This document shows positions 22,500 to 30,974 of a stretch of 51,278 bases of DNA, piece by piece. The position numbers and the translations under genes are program-made. The notes under the pieces are model-generated. The model made no database searches. It saw nothing but the letters and a program-made list of their open reading frames with translations, and was not told the origin of the DNA. This DNA comes from an uncultured Caryophanales bacterium (GTDB lineage: Bacteria > Bacillota_I > Bacilli_A > RF39 > UBA660), in the NCBI GenBank assembly GCA_946410555.1, contig CAMKAT010000001.1, positions 111,108 to 162,385 of the forward strand, given 5' to 3'. Every line of letters begins with the position of its first letter. Positions within the stretch are counted from its first letter, which is position 1.

Positions 22500-24854
22500 A
22501 TGAAAAAAGTAACTAAAAAAAGTTTAATGCTATTACTAAAGAGTGTTTTCGTAATAGCACTTTTTTCAGTTATAGTATTTAATATGTACTCTGCCAAAGC
22601 AGAAGAAAAAAAGTATTCTACTTTTGATTGGGATAAACTTAAAGAAAAAAATACAGAAAATTGGCAAGAATATTGTGAAAATATTTATAATGATCAAGGA
22701 AAAGAAGAAATAGATAAGTGTTTCGAAGATTTATCGAACTCGCTAGAAAAATTCTATAAAAAACTTTATAAATTATTATCAAAATATCAAGAGGCTGGAT
22801 ATCCAATTAATGATCAAGTAATTTTATGGACAATTTTCTATGGACAATATTTTAGTCCAACAACTGGAGTAACAACTTATAATGTAAATGATTATAACAA
22901 TAGTGATAATTTTCATAGACAATGGTCTAATAAATATTTTGGCTATACAAGCGATGATTCTGATGGTTCAGACGAATCGGTAGATGCTACATATAATGAA
23001 GAGTATGCCTCTTTCTATGAAGAAGAAAGAGATACATTAAAAATACTTATTAGAAATGCTATTGCATATAAAACAACATGCTATGCAGTTATTGGAGATG
23101 CTACTGAAGTAAAAGCAGAGGATGGAACTCCGAATTATGAATGTCCAAATGGAGGTATTCCCACATCCGATGCTATTCCATTCTCATCTAGAATGGTTTG
23201 TGCAGATGTAGCAAATAATAAAATGCCTTTCTGGAAATATTTTGTAAGTAGAATGGCACATGATGAGATTCTATCAAAATTATTACGTGTAAAATTCTTA
23301 GGTTTCTATAATGAAGATGAATATTATGAATCTTGTATGGAACTAAAGAATGATGAAAAATATGAAGAAGTTCATTATAAATACGAAGATGATAAAGATG
23401 TAGATTATGAATTATATTTTGACTTCTTAAAAGAAAATCCATATTTTGATGGAAAAGCAAATCTACAATATTACTTTAATGATGTTTTAGTTAAAGAAAA
23501 TGTAGATTGTCTTAAAACACAAGTTTGTGAAAACTCACTTGAAGCAAAAGGTGATGAAGTATATTTATCACATAAAAGTGAACTTGAAGCGGATAGATTA
23601 AATATTATTAAAGATATATTAGAAATATTAGATGAATTAGGAATAGGTATTCAATATGCTGACTTTACCCCTGAAAGTGAACTTATTCCAGGAAATAGAT
23701 TAGAAGATAGAAGAGCATACTACTGGCCAATCGGTAGCGATGAAAGTGAAGTAAGAGATGGTATCACTTATGCTGATGGTGAACCAGCAAGTACTACAGT
23801 TCAAAGTTATTATGGTGAAAGAAAAAATCCTGTTACAGGTAAAAAAGAATTCCACAATGGTATAGATATCGTTGGAGAAGACGGTAAAACTAATGTTGTA
23901 GCTGTTGAAAAAGGTGAAGTAATTGCTGCAATGAATAATTGTAGTGTTGGTGATTATGAGTGTAATGAAGGATATGGAAATGTTATCATTATTTCTCATT
24001 CTAATGGAGATTACACTGTATATGGTTTATTAAATTCTACTGATTCAGCAGTATCAATGGGAGCAACTGTTCAAAAAGGACAATTAATTGGTAAAGTTGG
24101 TAAAACAGGAAGTACTGATGTTTCAGCATTACATTTTGAAATAAGAAAAGGTGAAAATAGTGTTGAAAATGCTGTTGATCCAACAACTATAATTAATTCT
24201 AAAAATCCAAGACCAGCTGGATTTGCTAATGGAGACTTCTCAATGAGAAAATCATCATTAACAAGAGAAGAATTTATATCTGGTTTAGTTAATTATTGTA
24301 ATAGAAATAGTTGTAGTCCGACTAGACTTGGATTCTTTGCTAATAATGCTGGATTAATATATGATTTATCAAGTTCAAATAATATGAATCCGGAATTTAC
24401 TGTAGCAAGAGCTTTAGTAGAAGGTTTCTCACCAAGTGCTCAAATCTCTAGTTACAATAACTACTGGGGTATTGGTTGTGGAAATGGTAAATCAATCACA
24501 TCATGTACTAAATACTCTGATTTATCTTCAGGTATTAAAGGTTTATCACAATTATCAATTGTTAAACGTTATGATACAGCACTAGAAGTATTTACTAAAG
24601 GACATTATGCTTATATAGGTTCTAATTGGTTTAATCCTGGTGGTCCAGGAAATGGTGGATGTTATTATTTCAGACATATTAAAGAATACTATACTAATCA
24701 AAGTAGAGTAAGCACTGTTGAAGGTGCTTGTTCGCCAAGTAGAACTTGTTCGGGTTCAAGTTGTATGCCAACCAATGATGAAGACCAAGAAGCATTTGGT
24801 TTGTATAATATAAGTTCAATGTCTAAATGGAGATATAATATTTGGGGTCTATAG
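22500..24854 (+). CDS. Secreted cell-wall hydrolase: degenerate M23 plus glucosaminidase-like domain
   Basis: A 784-residue exported protein: signal peptide (about 1-35, ending AKAEE), a long acidic N-terminal region (about 36-420) of unknown fold, an M23/LytM domain (about 440-560), and a GH73/lysozyme-like domain (about 595-690) with NNYWGIGCGN and the ALVEG glutamate, then a Cys-rich tail. The M23 domain keeps zinc ligands in FHNGIDIV and ALHFE, but the first His of the HxH pair is Ala and the usual His of the YGHL motif is Leu (YGLL), so endopeptidase activity is doubtful. It fits the VirB1-like wall-opening role. Confidence 0.82.
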   Translation: MKKVTKKSLMLLLKSVFVIALFSVIVFNMYSAKAEEKKYSTFDWDKLKEKNTENWQEYCENIYNDQGKEEIDKCFEDLSNSLEKFYKKLYKLLSKYQEAGYPINDQVILWTIFYGQYFSPTTGVTTYNVNDYNNSDNFHRQWSNKYFGYTSDDSDGSDESVDATYNEEYASFYEEERDTLKILIRNAIAYKTTCYAVIGDATEVKAEDGTPNYECPNGGIPTSDAIPFSSRMVCADVANNKMPFWKYFVSRMAHDEILSKLLRVKFLGFYNEDEYYESCMELKNDEKYEEVHYKYEDDKDVDYELYFDFLKENPYFDGKANLQYYFNDVLVKENVDCLKTQVCENSLEAKGDEVYLSHKSELEADRLNIIKDILEILDELGIGIQYADFTPESELIPGNRLEDRRAYYWPIGSDESEVRDGITYADGEPASTTVQSYYGERKNPVTGKKEFHNGIDIVGEDGKTNVVAVEKGEVIAAMNNCSVGDYECNEGYGNVIIISHSNGDYTVYGLLNSTDSAVSMGATVQKGQLIGKVGKTGSTDVSALHFEIRKGENSVENAVDPTTIINSKNPRPAGFANGDFSMRKSSLTREEFISGLVNYCNRNSCSPTRLGFFANNAGLIYDLSSSNNMNPEFTVARALVEGFSPSAQISSYNNYWGIGCGNGKSITSCTKYSDLSSGIKGLSQLSIVKRYDTALEVFTKGHYAYIGSNWFNPGGPGNGGCYYFRHIKEYYTNQSRVSTVEGACSPSRTCSGSSCMPTNDEDQEAFGLYNISSMSKWRYNIWGL

Positions 24855-24862
24855 GTGATATT

Positions 24863-25405
24863 ATGGCAAATAGATTAAGTAATCAAGAAAAGAAAGTTCT
24901 TTCATTTTGGGGAATAGGATTAATTGTTTTTATAGTAATTATAATGATAATTAATTACTTTTTCCCAATTAAGAACCTTATATATCAACTTTCAAATCAT
25001 GAGGGTAATAAGAATACTAAATATAGATTAGTAGATGATTATACTAGATACTCTACAGTATCAGGTGCAATCGAAAAATTCTATTCATTCATAAATATGA
25101 AAGATTATGATTCTGCAATTAAAATATTAGATGAGGAATATGTTAAAGAAAAAAATGTTAATAAAAACAATATTTCTTCTTTTATATTTATAAATGATAA
25201 GTTCTTATCTTATAAACCTGATAAAATGTATACAAGAGATACAAAAGGTAAAGTATTATATTATGTAAGTGGAAGAGTAGTAAGTGCTAACACTAGCGAA
25301 GAATATGTTACTGAGTATTTAAAAGTATGTTTAGATGGAGAAACATTTCATTTTAGTATAACACCAATAAGTGAAGAAACATTTAAAGAGGTGGCTAATG
25401 GATAA
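24863..25405 (+). CDS. VirB8/TcpC-like NTF2-fold membrane protein (1)
   Basis: A 180-residue protein with a cytosolic N-terminus, one membrane helix (about 18-37), and an extracytoplasmic domain of about 120 residues with the layout SGAIEKFYSFINMKDYDSAI seen at the start of NTF2-like folds. Single-pass NTF2-fold proteins (VirB8/TcpC) form the periplasm- or wall-side scaffold of type IV channels. ATG 24863 has TAGGTGAT upstream; an in-frame TTG at 24842 lies inside the upstream gene. It overlaps the next gene by 8 bp; the two look like a duplicated pair by topology. Confidence 0.65.
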   Translation: MANRLSNQEKKVLSFWGIGLIVFIVIIMIINYFFPIKNLIYQLSNHEGNKNTKYRLVDDYTRYSTVSGAIEKFYSFINMKDYDSAIKILDEEYVKEKNVNKNNISSFIFINDKFLSYKPDKMYTRDTKGKVLYYVSGRVVSANTSEEYVTEYLKVCLDGETFHFSITPISEETFKEVANG

Positions 25406-25901
25406 AGAGTGGAAAAAGTTTTTTAAAGATAATATGATATTATTTATTATATTCATTATTGTTATCTTAGGTTTCGTAGGATTACATCTTTATAGAGGAA
25501 TTAATAATCTTAGAGATTCTAAAATAAATTATGAAGCTGGAATTCTTGAAGAAGCACCAAGTGAAATCAGAAAATATGATGTTAATGAATATAAAATTAT
25601 TACAAAGTCAGATCAAGATTTAGCAGAATTCTACTTACATGAATTAGTAACTATGTGGAATAAAGATCCTGGTAAGTTATATGATTTAATGACAGATAAA
25701 GCAAAAAAATCATATTCATCTAGGGAAGACTGTATAAATGAATTAAATAAAATGAAAAATTCGAATATAATGAGTAGTACTGTTGAATACTATAAAGTAG
25801 ATAAAAGTACTGTAATTATTCAAACAAATGATAAAAGACAATTTAAATTAATTACTAAAGGAATTAATGATTACGAAATTGCATATTTAGGTTTCGTATA
25901 A
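25398..25901 (+). CDS. VirB8/TcpC-like NTF2-fold membrane protein (2)
   Basis: A 167-residue protein: helix at about 13-32, then an extracytoplasmic domain with an NTF2-like helix start (DQDLAEFYLHELVTMWNKDP) and several beta strands. ATG 25398 follows AAAGAGGTGG; an earlier frame start at 25371 is inside the preceding gene. Same topology as its upstream neighbour but little sequence identity, so it could be an old paralogue that forms a hetero-oligomer with it. Function is inferred from locus and topology. Confidence 0.6.
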   Translation: MDKEWKKFFKDNMILFIIFIIVILGFVGLHLYRGINNLRDSKINYEAGILEEAPSEIRKYDVNEYKIITKSDQDLAEFYLHELVTMWNKDPGKLYDLMTDKAKKSYSSREDCINELNKMKNSNIMSSTVEYYKVDKSTVIIQTNDKRQFKLITKGINDYEIAYLGFV

Positions 25902-25920
25902 GAGAAAGGAGGTAATGATT

Positions 25921-27237
25921 ATGAATGAAGCTCCAAAAGTTCCAGGTAATAATCCATTACCTCAAGGAACAAATGGTGGAACTAATCCAAAAAGTGCAGC
26001 TTTAAATAATGGATTAGGAATGGCTACTAATGCATTAGATAGCATAACTGATAAAGTAGCAGGAGATGAAGAATCTCCAAATGTTAAACCTGGAGATCAA
26101 GTAATTGACACTAAAGAACCACAAGTTGATGAAGCAGGAAATCCTACTGAACCTGAATATAAACCAGGGGATAAAATTGCTCCAGGTATGGAAATTGGTG
26201 AAGATGGAAAAGTAAAACAATCTGCAGTTTCTAGATTACAAACTGGAGTTGCTCAAGGGGCAGCAGCATACTTTTCTGGTGGAAACACTGAAGCAATGCA
26301 AGCTGCTAAAGGTGTAAGTGATTCAAGAACAGGTAAAAGAATTGCTGATCGACTAGAAAAAAATAAAGTAGTTAATAAAGTTGCTGAAGAAGCTGAAGAA
26401 TCAGGTGCATTAGATACAGCTGAAGGTGTTATGAATGGTGTAATCGCAGCCAAAAACATGGACGTCAAAGGTGTTAAAGAAAATGCTAAAAAAATAAAAA
26501 CTGGTTCAAAGAAGATAAAAAAGATAGTAATTAAAAGAGTTTTAATATCTACATTAATTGGAGCTTTCCCAATAATTATGGGATTATTTATAATTATAAT
26601 GGCTGCCGCTAGTATTTCAGATGAAAACGATTCTTCAACAGAACAAGTATACAATAATACCTATGAATATGAATGGGAAGTAACTGAAGAAGGTGGAGGC
26701 TCTGGTAGTGGAGGTTCTGGCTCTGGAGATGAAGCTGCTGGTGGAGGTGGTAGTAGTCATACTATTTATCAAGGCCATAGATTAACTGATGCTGAAATCC
26801 AAAAAATTATAAGTGAAATTCCGGGATGGAATGGATTATCTGAAATTAGAAAAACAGTTATTAGATCAGCTTTATCAGCAGTTGGTATGAGTTATTTGAT
26901 GGGTGGAAAAGCAACTGGTCCTGGATTAAGTGGTATTCCATCAACTGGTATAGATTGTTCGGGATTTGTAAACTGGGCTTATTGGACTGCAACTGGAAGT
27001 AATCCAAATCTTGGAGGAACTTCTGGTATTTATAGTAATTCTAGTAATAAATTATCTCAAGTAACTTACAATACGATGTTACCAGGAGATATAGGTGTTA
27101 GAAGAAGCGGTGGTGAAGGACATACTGCTATTTACTTAGGTAATAATAAATGGGTTCATGCAAGTTCAAGAAAAACAGGAATAAAGGTTAGTTCTAATAA
27201 TAGTTTTGGAAGATTCTACGCATTTAAAGGTGCATAA
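25921..27237 (+). CDS. NlpC/P60 wall endopeptidase of the secretion locus
   Basis: A 438-residue protein. Residues 1-200 are low-complexity, rich in Pro, Gly, Asp, Glu and Lys (probably cytosolic); one membrane helix lies at about 210-230, then a Gly/Ser linker (about 255-280), then an NlpC/P60 domain (about 300-435). The catalytic triad is visible: Cys in IDCSGFVNWAYW, His in GHTAIYLG and the third His in KWVHASS. GGAGGT lies 8 bases before ATG 25921 (ATG 25915 is too close to that site). It resembles the wall-hydrolase components (CwlT/TcpG type) of Gram-positive conjugation systems. Confidence 0.87.
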   Translation: MNEAPKVPGNNPLPQGTNGGTNPKSAALNNGLGMATNALDSITDKVAGDEESPNVKPGDQVIDTKEPQVDEAGNPTEPEYKPGDKIAPGMEIGEDGKVKQSAVSRLQTGVAQGAAAYFSGGNTEAMQAAKGVSDSRTGKRIADRLEKNKVVNKVAEEAEESGALDTAEGVMNGVIAAKNMDVKGVKENAKKIKTGSKKIKKIVIKRVLISTLIGAFPIIMGLFIIIMAAASISDENDSSTEQVYNNTYEYEWEVTEEGGGSGSGGSGSGDEAAGGGGSSHTIYQGHRLTDAEIQKIISEIPGWNGLSEIRKTVIRSALSAVGMSYLMGGKATGPGLSGIPSTGIDCSGFVNWAYWTATGSNPNLGGTSGIYSNSSNKLSQVTYNTMLPGDIGVRRSGGEGHTAIYLGNNKWVHASSRKTGIKVSSNNSFGRFYAFKGA

Positions 27238-27249
27238 AAAGGGGATAGC

Positions 27250-27786
27250 ATGAAAAGAATATTAGTATTTACAATTTTATTATTTATATTTCCAATGATA
27301 ACTAATGCAAAAGTTGTTAAAATAAATGCATATGTTGATCCTAGTGTGAAAGAAAATATTAATGAAATCATAGTATCATTTGAATCATCTACAGGAGAAG
27401 ATGGAATAGTAGATTATAGTTTACTTTCTTCTGATGGATTCAAAGCCGTTATTAATGATTTTTCGGATCAAGATCCTGTAACGTTTTCATATGGAACTTT
27501 AGTAGTTAATAATACAGTTGATAGTCTAGGAAGATATAATGTTGAATTAATGAACTTGACTGAAAAAGAAGGTACTTATGAATTAACTTTAAAAGTAACT
27601 GATTCAACTGTTGTAACAACTACAAAAGTTACTAATACTAATGAAAATGAAGAAAATAATGAAAAGAAAAAACAAAATAAAAATATGATTATAACATATG
27701 GTATAATAGCAATCGTTGTTGTAGTATTGTTAATAGCTTTAGCTATATTTGGAATTAAAGCATTACATGCTTCAAACTTATATTAA
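27250..27786 (+). CDS. Unknown surface-anchored protein of the secretion locus
   Basis: A 178-residue protein with a signal peptide (about 1-20, ending TNAK), an extracytoplasmic beta-rich domain (about 21-125), a Lys/Glu/Asn linker and a C-terminal membrane helix (about 147-170). No LPxTG sorting motif. No family recognised. It lies 12 bp after the NlpC gene and before the VirD4-like gene, so it is likely an accessory or adhesin-like component of the same machine; that is inference. Confidence 0.6.
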   Translation: MKRILVFTILLFIFPMITNAKVVKINAYVDPSVKENINEIIVSFESSTGEDGIVDYSLLSSDGFKAVINDFSDQDPVTFSYGTLVVNNTVDSLGRYNVELMNLTEKEGTYELTLKVTDSTVVTTTKVTNTNENEENNEKKKQNKNMIITYGIIAIVVVVLLIALAIFGIKALHASNLY

Positions 27787-27808
27787 TTGTTATAATAAAA
27801 AATAATAG

Positions 27809-27839
27809 TTGACTATCGAGTTAACTGGAGGGTTATAAT
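27809..27839 (+). promoter_or_regulatory. Possible internal promoter and inverted repeat before VirD4-like gene
   Basis: TTGACT (27809-27814) and TATAAT (27834-27839) are 19 bp apart. AGTTGAC / GTTAACT (with one G-T) form a 7-bp inverted repeat overlapping the -35, which could be an operator or a hairpin. The 80-bp gap is the longest inside the secretion locus, so a separate promoter is plausible. Confidence 0.4.
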
Positions 27840-27866
27840 TAAAACTGAAGAAAAGGAGAAAATATC

Positions 27867-30332
27867 ATGAAACTAAAATTTAGAGTACAACCAAAAGATT
27901 TTGTTATATTTATAGTCTTTAGTATTATCTTATTATTCTTAGTTTCCTTTGTTGTTGGAAATGCTTTAATATTATTAAGAGAAGAAGGAGAATTTACATT
28001 TAATATTTTTAGAGGACTATACTTTGATGATATTTTATTTACTTTATTTGTATTTATAATTCTTGAAGTTGTAATATTTGTATCAGTAGATTCTAAAATA
28101 TTCGAAGGAGATTCAGGATTTGGTCTTTCTTTTGGAGAAAAAGAATCAAAAGGATACTCAAGATGGCTAAAAGAAAAAGAAATGAAAAAAGGATTTAAAA
28201 TAGTAGAAGTAGGAGTACAAGATCCTGATGCTCCAGCTGCTGGTACTGTTTTAATCAATGATGGTAAAAAAATGTGGGTAGATGATAGTGAAAACCATAC
28301 ATTAGTAATTGGTATTACTGGTTCTGGTAAAACATCTGCCGTTATTGACCCTCTTATTTATAGTTTAATGAAACATAAAGAGTCTATGATTATGACTGAC
28401 CCTAAAGGTGAGTTATACAAGAGACATTCTAATCATTTAAAAGCTCGTGGATATGATATTATTGTATTAAACTTCCGTGAACCTTCACAAGGTAATTCAT
28501 GGAATCCATTAACACTTCCTTATAGATTCTATAAAGAAGGAGAAACTGATAAAGCTATTGAGTTAGTAGATGATATTGGTAAAAATATCTTAAAAGATAA
28601 AGATCAACAAGATCCATTCTGGCAAGATAGTGCGAGTGACTACTTCTCAGGTTGTGCGCTTGCTTTAATGCAAGATGCAACTGAAGAAGAATGTAATATA
28701 AATTCAATTAACATTATGACTACCGTAGGTGAAGATAAATTCGGAGCTAATTCTACATATATTAAAGAATACTTCAGAATGAAAGGTGAAGATTCATCTG
28801 CATATGTATTTGCATCAAATACTATTAATTCACCAACTGAAACTAAAGGTGGAATTCTTTCTACATTCCGTCAAAAAATTCGTATATTTGCATCTCGTGA
28901 AAACTTATCCGAAATGCTTTCATATAGTGATTTTGATATGGCTGACATTGGTAAAAAACCAACAGCAGTTTTCATTATAATTCACGATGAAAAAACTACA
29001 TATCATGCACTTGCTACAATCTTTATTAAACAAGCTTATGAAACATTAATTGGTGTTGCTCAAGCTAATGGTGGACCACTTCCAGTAAGAACTAACTTCT
29101 TACTAGATGAGTTTGCTAACATGCCAGCACTTAAAGATGTAACAACAATGGTTACAGCAGCTCGTTCAAGACAAATAAGATTTACATTTATCATCCAAAA
29201 CTTTGCACAATTAAATGATGTATATGGTAAAGATGATGCAGAAACTATTCGTTCAAACTGTGGTAACTTAATTTATCTATTAACTACAGAACTTGCAGCC
29301 TTAGAAGAAATTTCTAAATTATGTGGTGAAGTTAAGAGTAAAAAAGATGAAAAGAGTGAATCACATCCATTAATTACAGTAGCAGATCTTCAAAAATTAA
29401 AGATGAACGAAGTTATTGTTTTAAGAACAAGAATGCATCCATTTAAAACTAAATTCACTGGTGCCTACAATATCGATTGGGGTTCAGAAAAATATGATGA
29501 AGCTGACTACTTCACTAGAGAAAAAAGACCTATTCAAATATTCCAAATTAAAGAATTTGTTAATTTAAGAATGAAATCTAAAATGAACAATAAGATGAAT
29601 GGTGGAATGGGTGGAGGTATGCCACTTGGACAAATGGGTGGAATGGGAGGAAATCCATTCGCATCTATGGGTGGTGGAGGAAATCCATTTGCTAACCTTA
29701 TGGCAGGTGGAGGAATGCAACCTCCTAGAGAAAGACCACAAGCACCAGCTTCATTCGGAGACTTAATGAATAGTCAAAATAATAGAATAGGTGGAAGTCC
29801 TATGGGTTCTCCAATGGGAGGTCCTTCAAGTCAACCTAGACCTCAAGGAATAAACATTGAAGAATTAATGAAAAAGATTGATGCTAAAATCGCAGAATTA
29901 GAGGCTGAAGAAGAAGCAGAAAAAGCAGAAAAAGCTGAAAATAATAAATTAAATCCACTTATAAATGAAGCTAAAGATTTACCTTCAAAACCTAAAGAGG
30001 ATGAAGGAAGAAATCTTACTGAATCAAATGTATCTTCATTTAGTGAACTAATTAATAAAAATAGAGACACTAGTCCAATGGTTACTAACAAAATTGATGA
30101 AACAACTGAAATACCTAAGTTCCCAAGTGAGCCTGTTATTAATAAGCCACTTACAGGAATTGTGGATCCAACAAAACAAATGACAGCTGATTCAATGAAA
30201 AAAGTTGAACCAATTAGTGTAAATCCAGTAAATGGTGAAAGAAAAGAAGAAACAAAAGTAGCACCTAAGGAAAATCCTTATAACTACATTTCTGATGATC
30301 AATTCTTTGACGATTTCTTTGACGAAGAATAA
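27867..30332 (+). CDS. VirD4/TraG-family type IV coupling ATPase
   Basis: An 821-residue protein with two N-terminal membrane helices (about 10-35 and 55-75), Walker A VIGITGSGKTSAV near residue 150, the adjacent MIMTDPKGELYKRH block near 172, LLDEFANMP (Walker B) near 412, and a C-terminal tail from about 570 rich in Gly, Met, Pro then acidic repeats. These are TraG/VirD4 features; the protein couples substrates to the channel. The low-complexity tail, about 250 residues, is longer than usual. No relaxase gene accompanies it. It ends the locus at a terminator. Confidence 0.92.
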   Translation: MKLKFRVQPKDFVIFIVFSIILLFLVSFVVGNALILLREEGEFTFNIFRGLYFDDILFTLFVFIILEVVIFVSVDSKIFEGDSGFGLSFGEKESKGYSRWLKEKEMKKGFKIVEVGVQDPDAPAAGTVLINDGKKMWVDDSENHTLVIGITGSGKTSAVIDPLIYSLMKHKESMIMTDPKGELYKRHSNHLKARGYDIIVLNFREPSQGNSWNPLTLPYRFYKEGETDKAIELVDDIGKNILKDKDQQDPFWQDSASDYFSGCALALMQDATEEECNINSINIMTTVGEDKFGANSTYIKEYFRMKGEDSSAYVFASNTINSPTETKGGILSTFRQKIRIFASRENLSEMLSYSDFDMADIGKKPTAVFIIIHDEKTTYHALATIFIKQAYETLIGVAQANGGPLPVRTNFLLDEFANMPALKDVTTMVTAARSRQIRFTFIIQNFAQLNDVYGKDDAETIRSNCGNLIYLLTTELAALEEISKLCGEVKSKKDEKSESHPLITVADLQKLKMNEVIVLRTRMHPFKTKFTGAYNIDWGSEKYDEADYFTREKRPIQIFQIKEFVNLRMKSKMNNKMNGGMGGGMPLGQMGGMGGNPFASMGGGGNPFANLMAGGGMQPPRERPQAPASFGDLMNSQNNRIGGSPMGSPMGGPSSQPRPQGINIEELMKKIDAKIAELEAEEEAEKAEKAENNKLNPLINEAKDLPSKPKEDEGRNLTESNVSSFSELINKNRDTSPMVTNKIDETTEIPKFPSEPVINKPLTGIVDPTKQMTADSMKKVEPISVNPVNGERKEETKVAPKENPYNYISDDQFFDDFFDEE

Positions 30333-30350
30333 GAATTCTTCGTCTTTTTT
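30321..30350 (+). terminator. Terminator of the secretion-like locus
   Basis: GACGAAGAAT / ATTCTTCGTC form a 10-bp stem with loop AAGA, followed by TTTTTT. The stop codon TAA at 30330-30332 overlaps the end of the left arm and the loop. Confidence 0.92.
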
Positions 30351-30377
30351 ATGTTATAATTATTAAGTGGAGAAAAT

Positions 30378-30962
30378 ATGGAAGAATTTGTTAATAATGT
30401 AATTACATTTATTTATTCTTTAGGCTTAACCGGAGGAATCATTAGTGTCTTCCTTATTTTTGTTGAAGCATTTATTCCTATGCTTCCACTAATAGCTTTT
30501 GTTACTGTTAACATAGTAATATTTGGAACTGCCTTAGGATTTGTATTAAGTTCTATAGCAACAATCGTAGGTGGTTCAGTTGTATTTATGTTATCTCGAA
30601 CTTTCTTGAAAGAAAAAGTTCTTAATTATGTGGATAAACATCCTAAATTAAAAATAATCAAATCACTTAAGAACGGACTTGATAAAATCAGTTTATCAGG
30701 ATTATCACTTATTATAGCTAGTCCATTTACACCATCATTTGTAATTAATGTTGGCGGAGGACTTTCTAATATGAGTTTCTTAAAATACATATTTAGTATG
30801 TTAATAGGTAAGTTCTGTATGATTTATTTTATAGTTTTTATTGGAACTAATATCGTAGAGGTATTCCATAATCCGATAGCTATAATAAAAATATTAATAG
30901 CATTTCTTTTTGCATATATATTAAGTATAATTGCAAATAAGATAACTAAAAAATATATATAA
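30378..30962 (+). CDS. TVP38/TMEM64-family membrane protein
   Basis: A 194-residue protein with about five hydrophobic segments and the VTT/DedA-superfamily features: a re-entrant-type segment with VEAFIPMLP (about 27-37), TALGFVLSSIATIVGGSVVFMLSR-like helices with small residues (about 50-75) and ASPFTPSFVINVGGGLS (about 112-128). Family members are thought to be phospholipid scramblases or transporters. TATAAT (30355-30360) is a possible -10 and GTGGAG the ribosome site. Confidence 0.8.
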   Translation: MEEFVNNVITFIYSLGLTGGIISVFLIFVEAFIPMLPLIAFVTVNIVIFGTALGFVLSSIATIVGGSVVFMLSRTFLKEKVLNYVDKHPKLKIIKSLKNGLDKISLSGLSLIIASPFTPSFVINVGGGLSNMSFLKYIFSMLIGKFCMIYFIVFIGTNIVEVFHNPIAIIKILIAFLFAYILSIIANKITKKYI

Positions 30963-30974
30963 AGGAGTAGTAGT

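Noticed and set aside
26035..26654. Reverse-strand ORFs within the NlpC/P60 gene and other large genes
   Set aside because: They lie opposite genes with clear domains, lack ribosome sites and have compositions typical of reverse-strand shadows.
27250..27786. Sortase substrate in the secretion locus
   Set aside because: The protein has a C-terminal membrane helix but no LPxTG or NPxTN-like motif before it, so it is not a clear sortase B target.
17177..30332. Complete integrative conjugative element
   Set aside because: No integrase, relaxase, att repeats or excisionase are visible within or beside the locus in this window.
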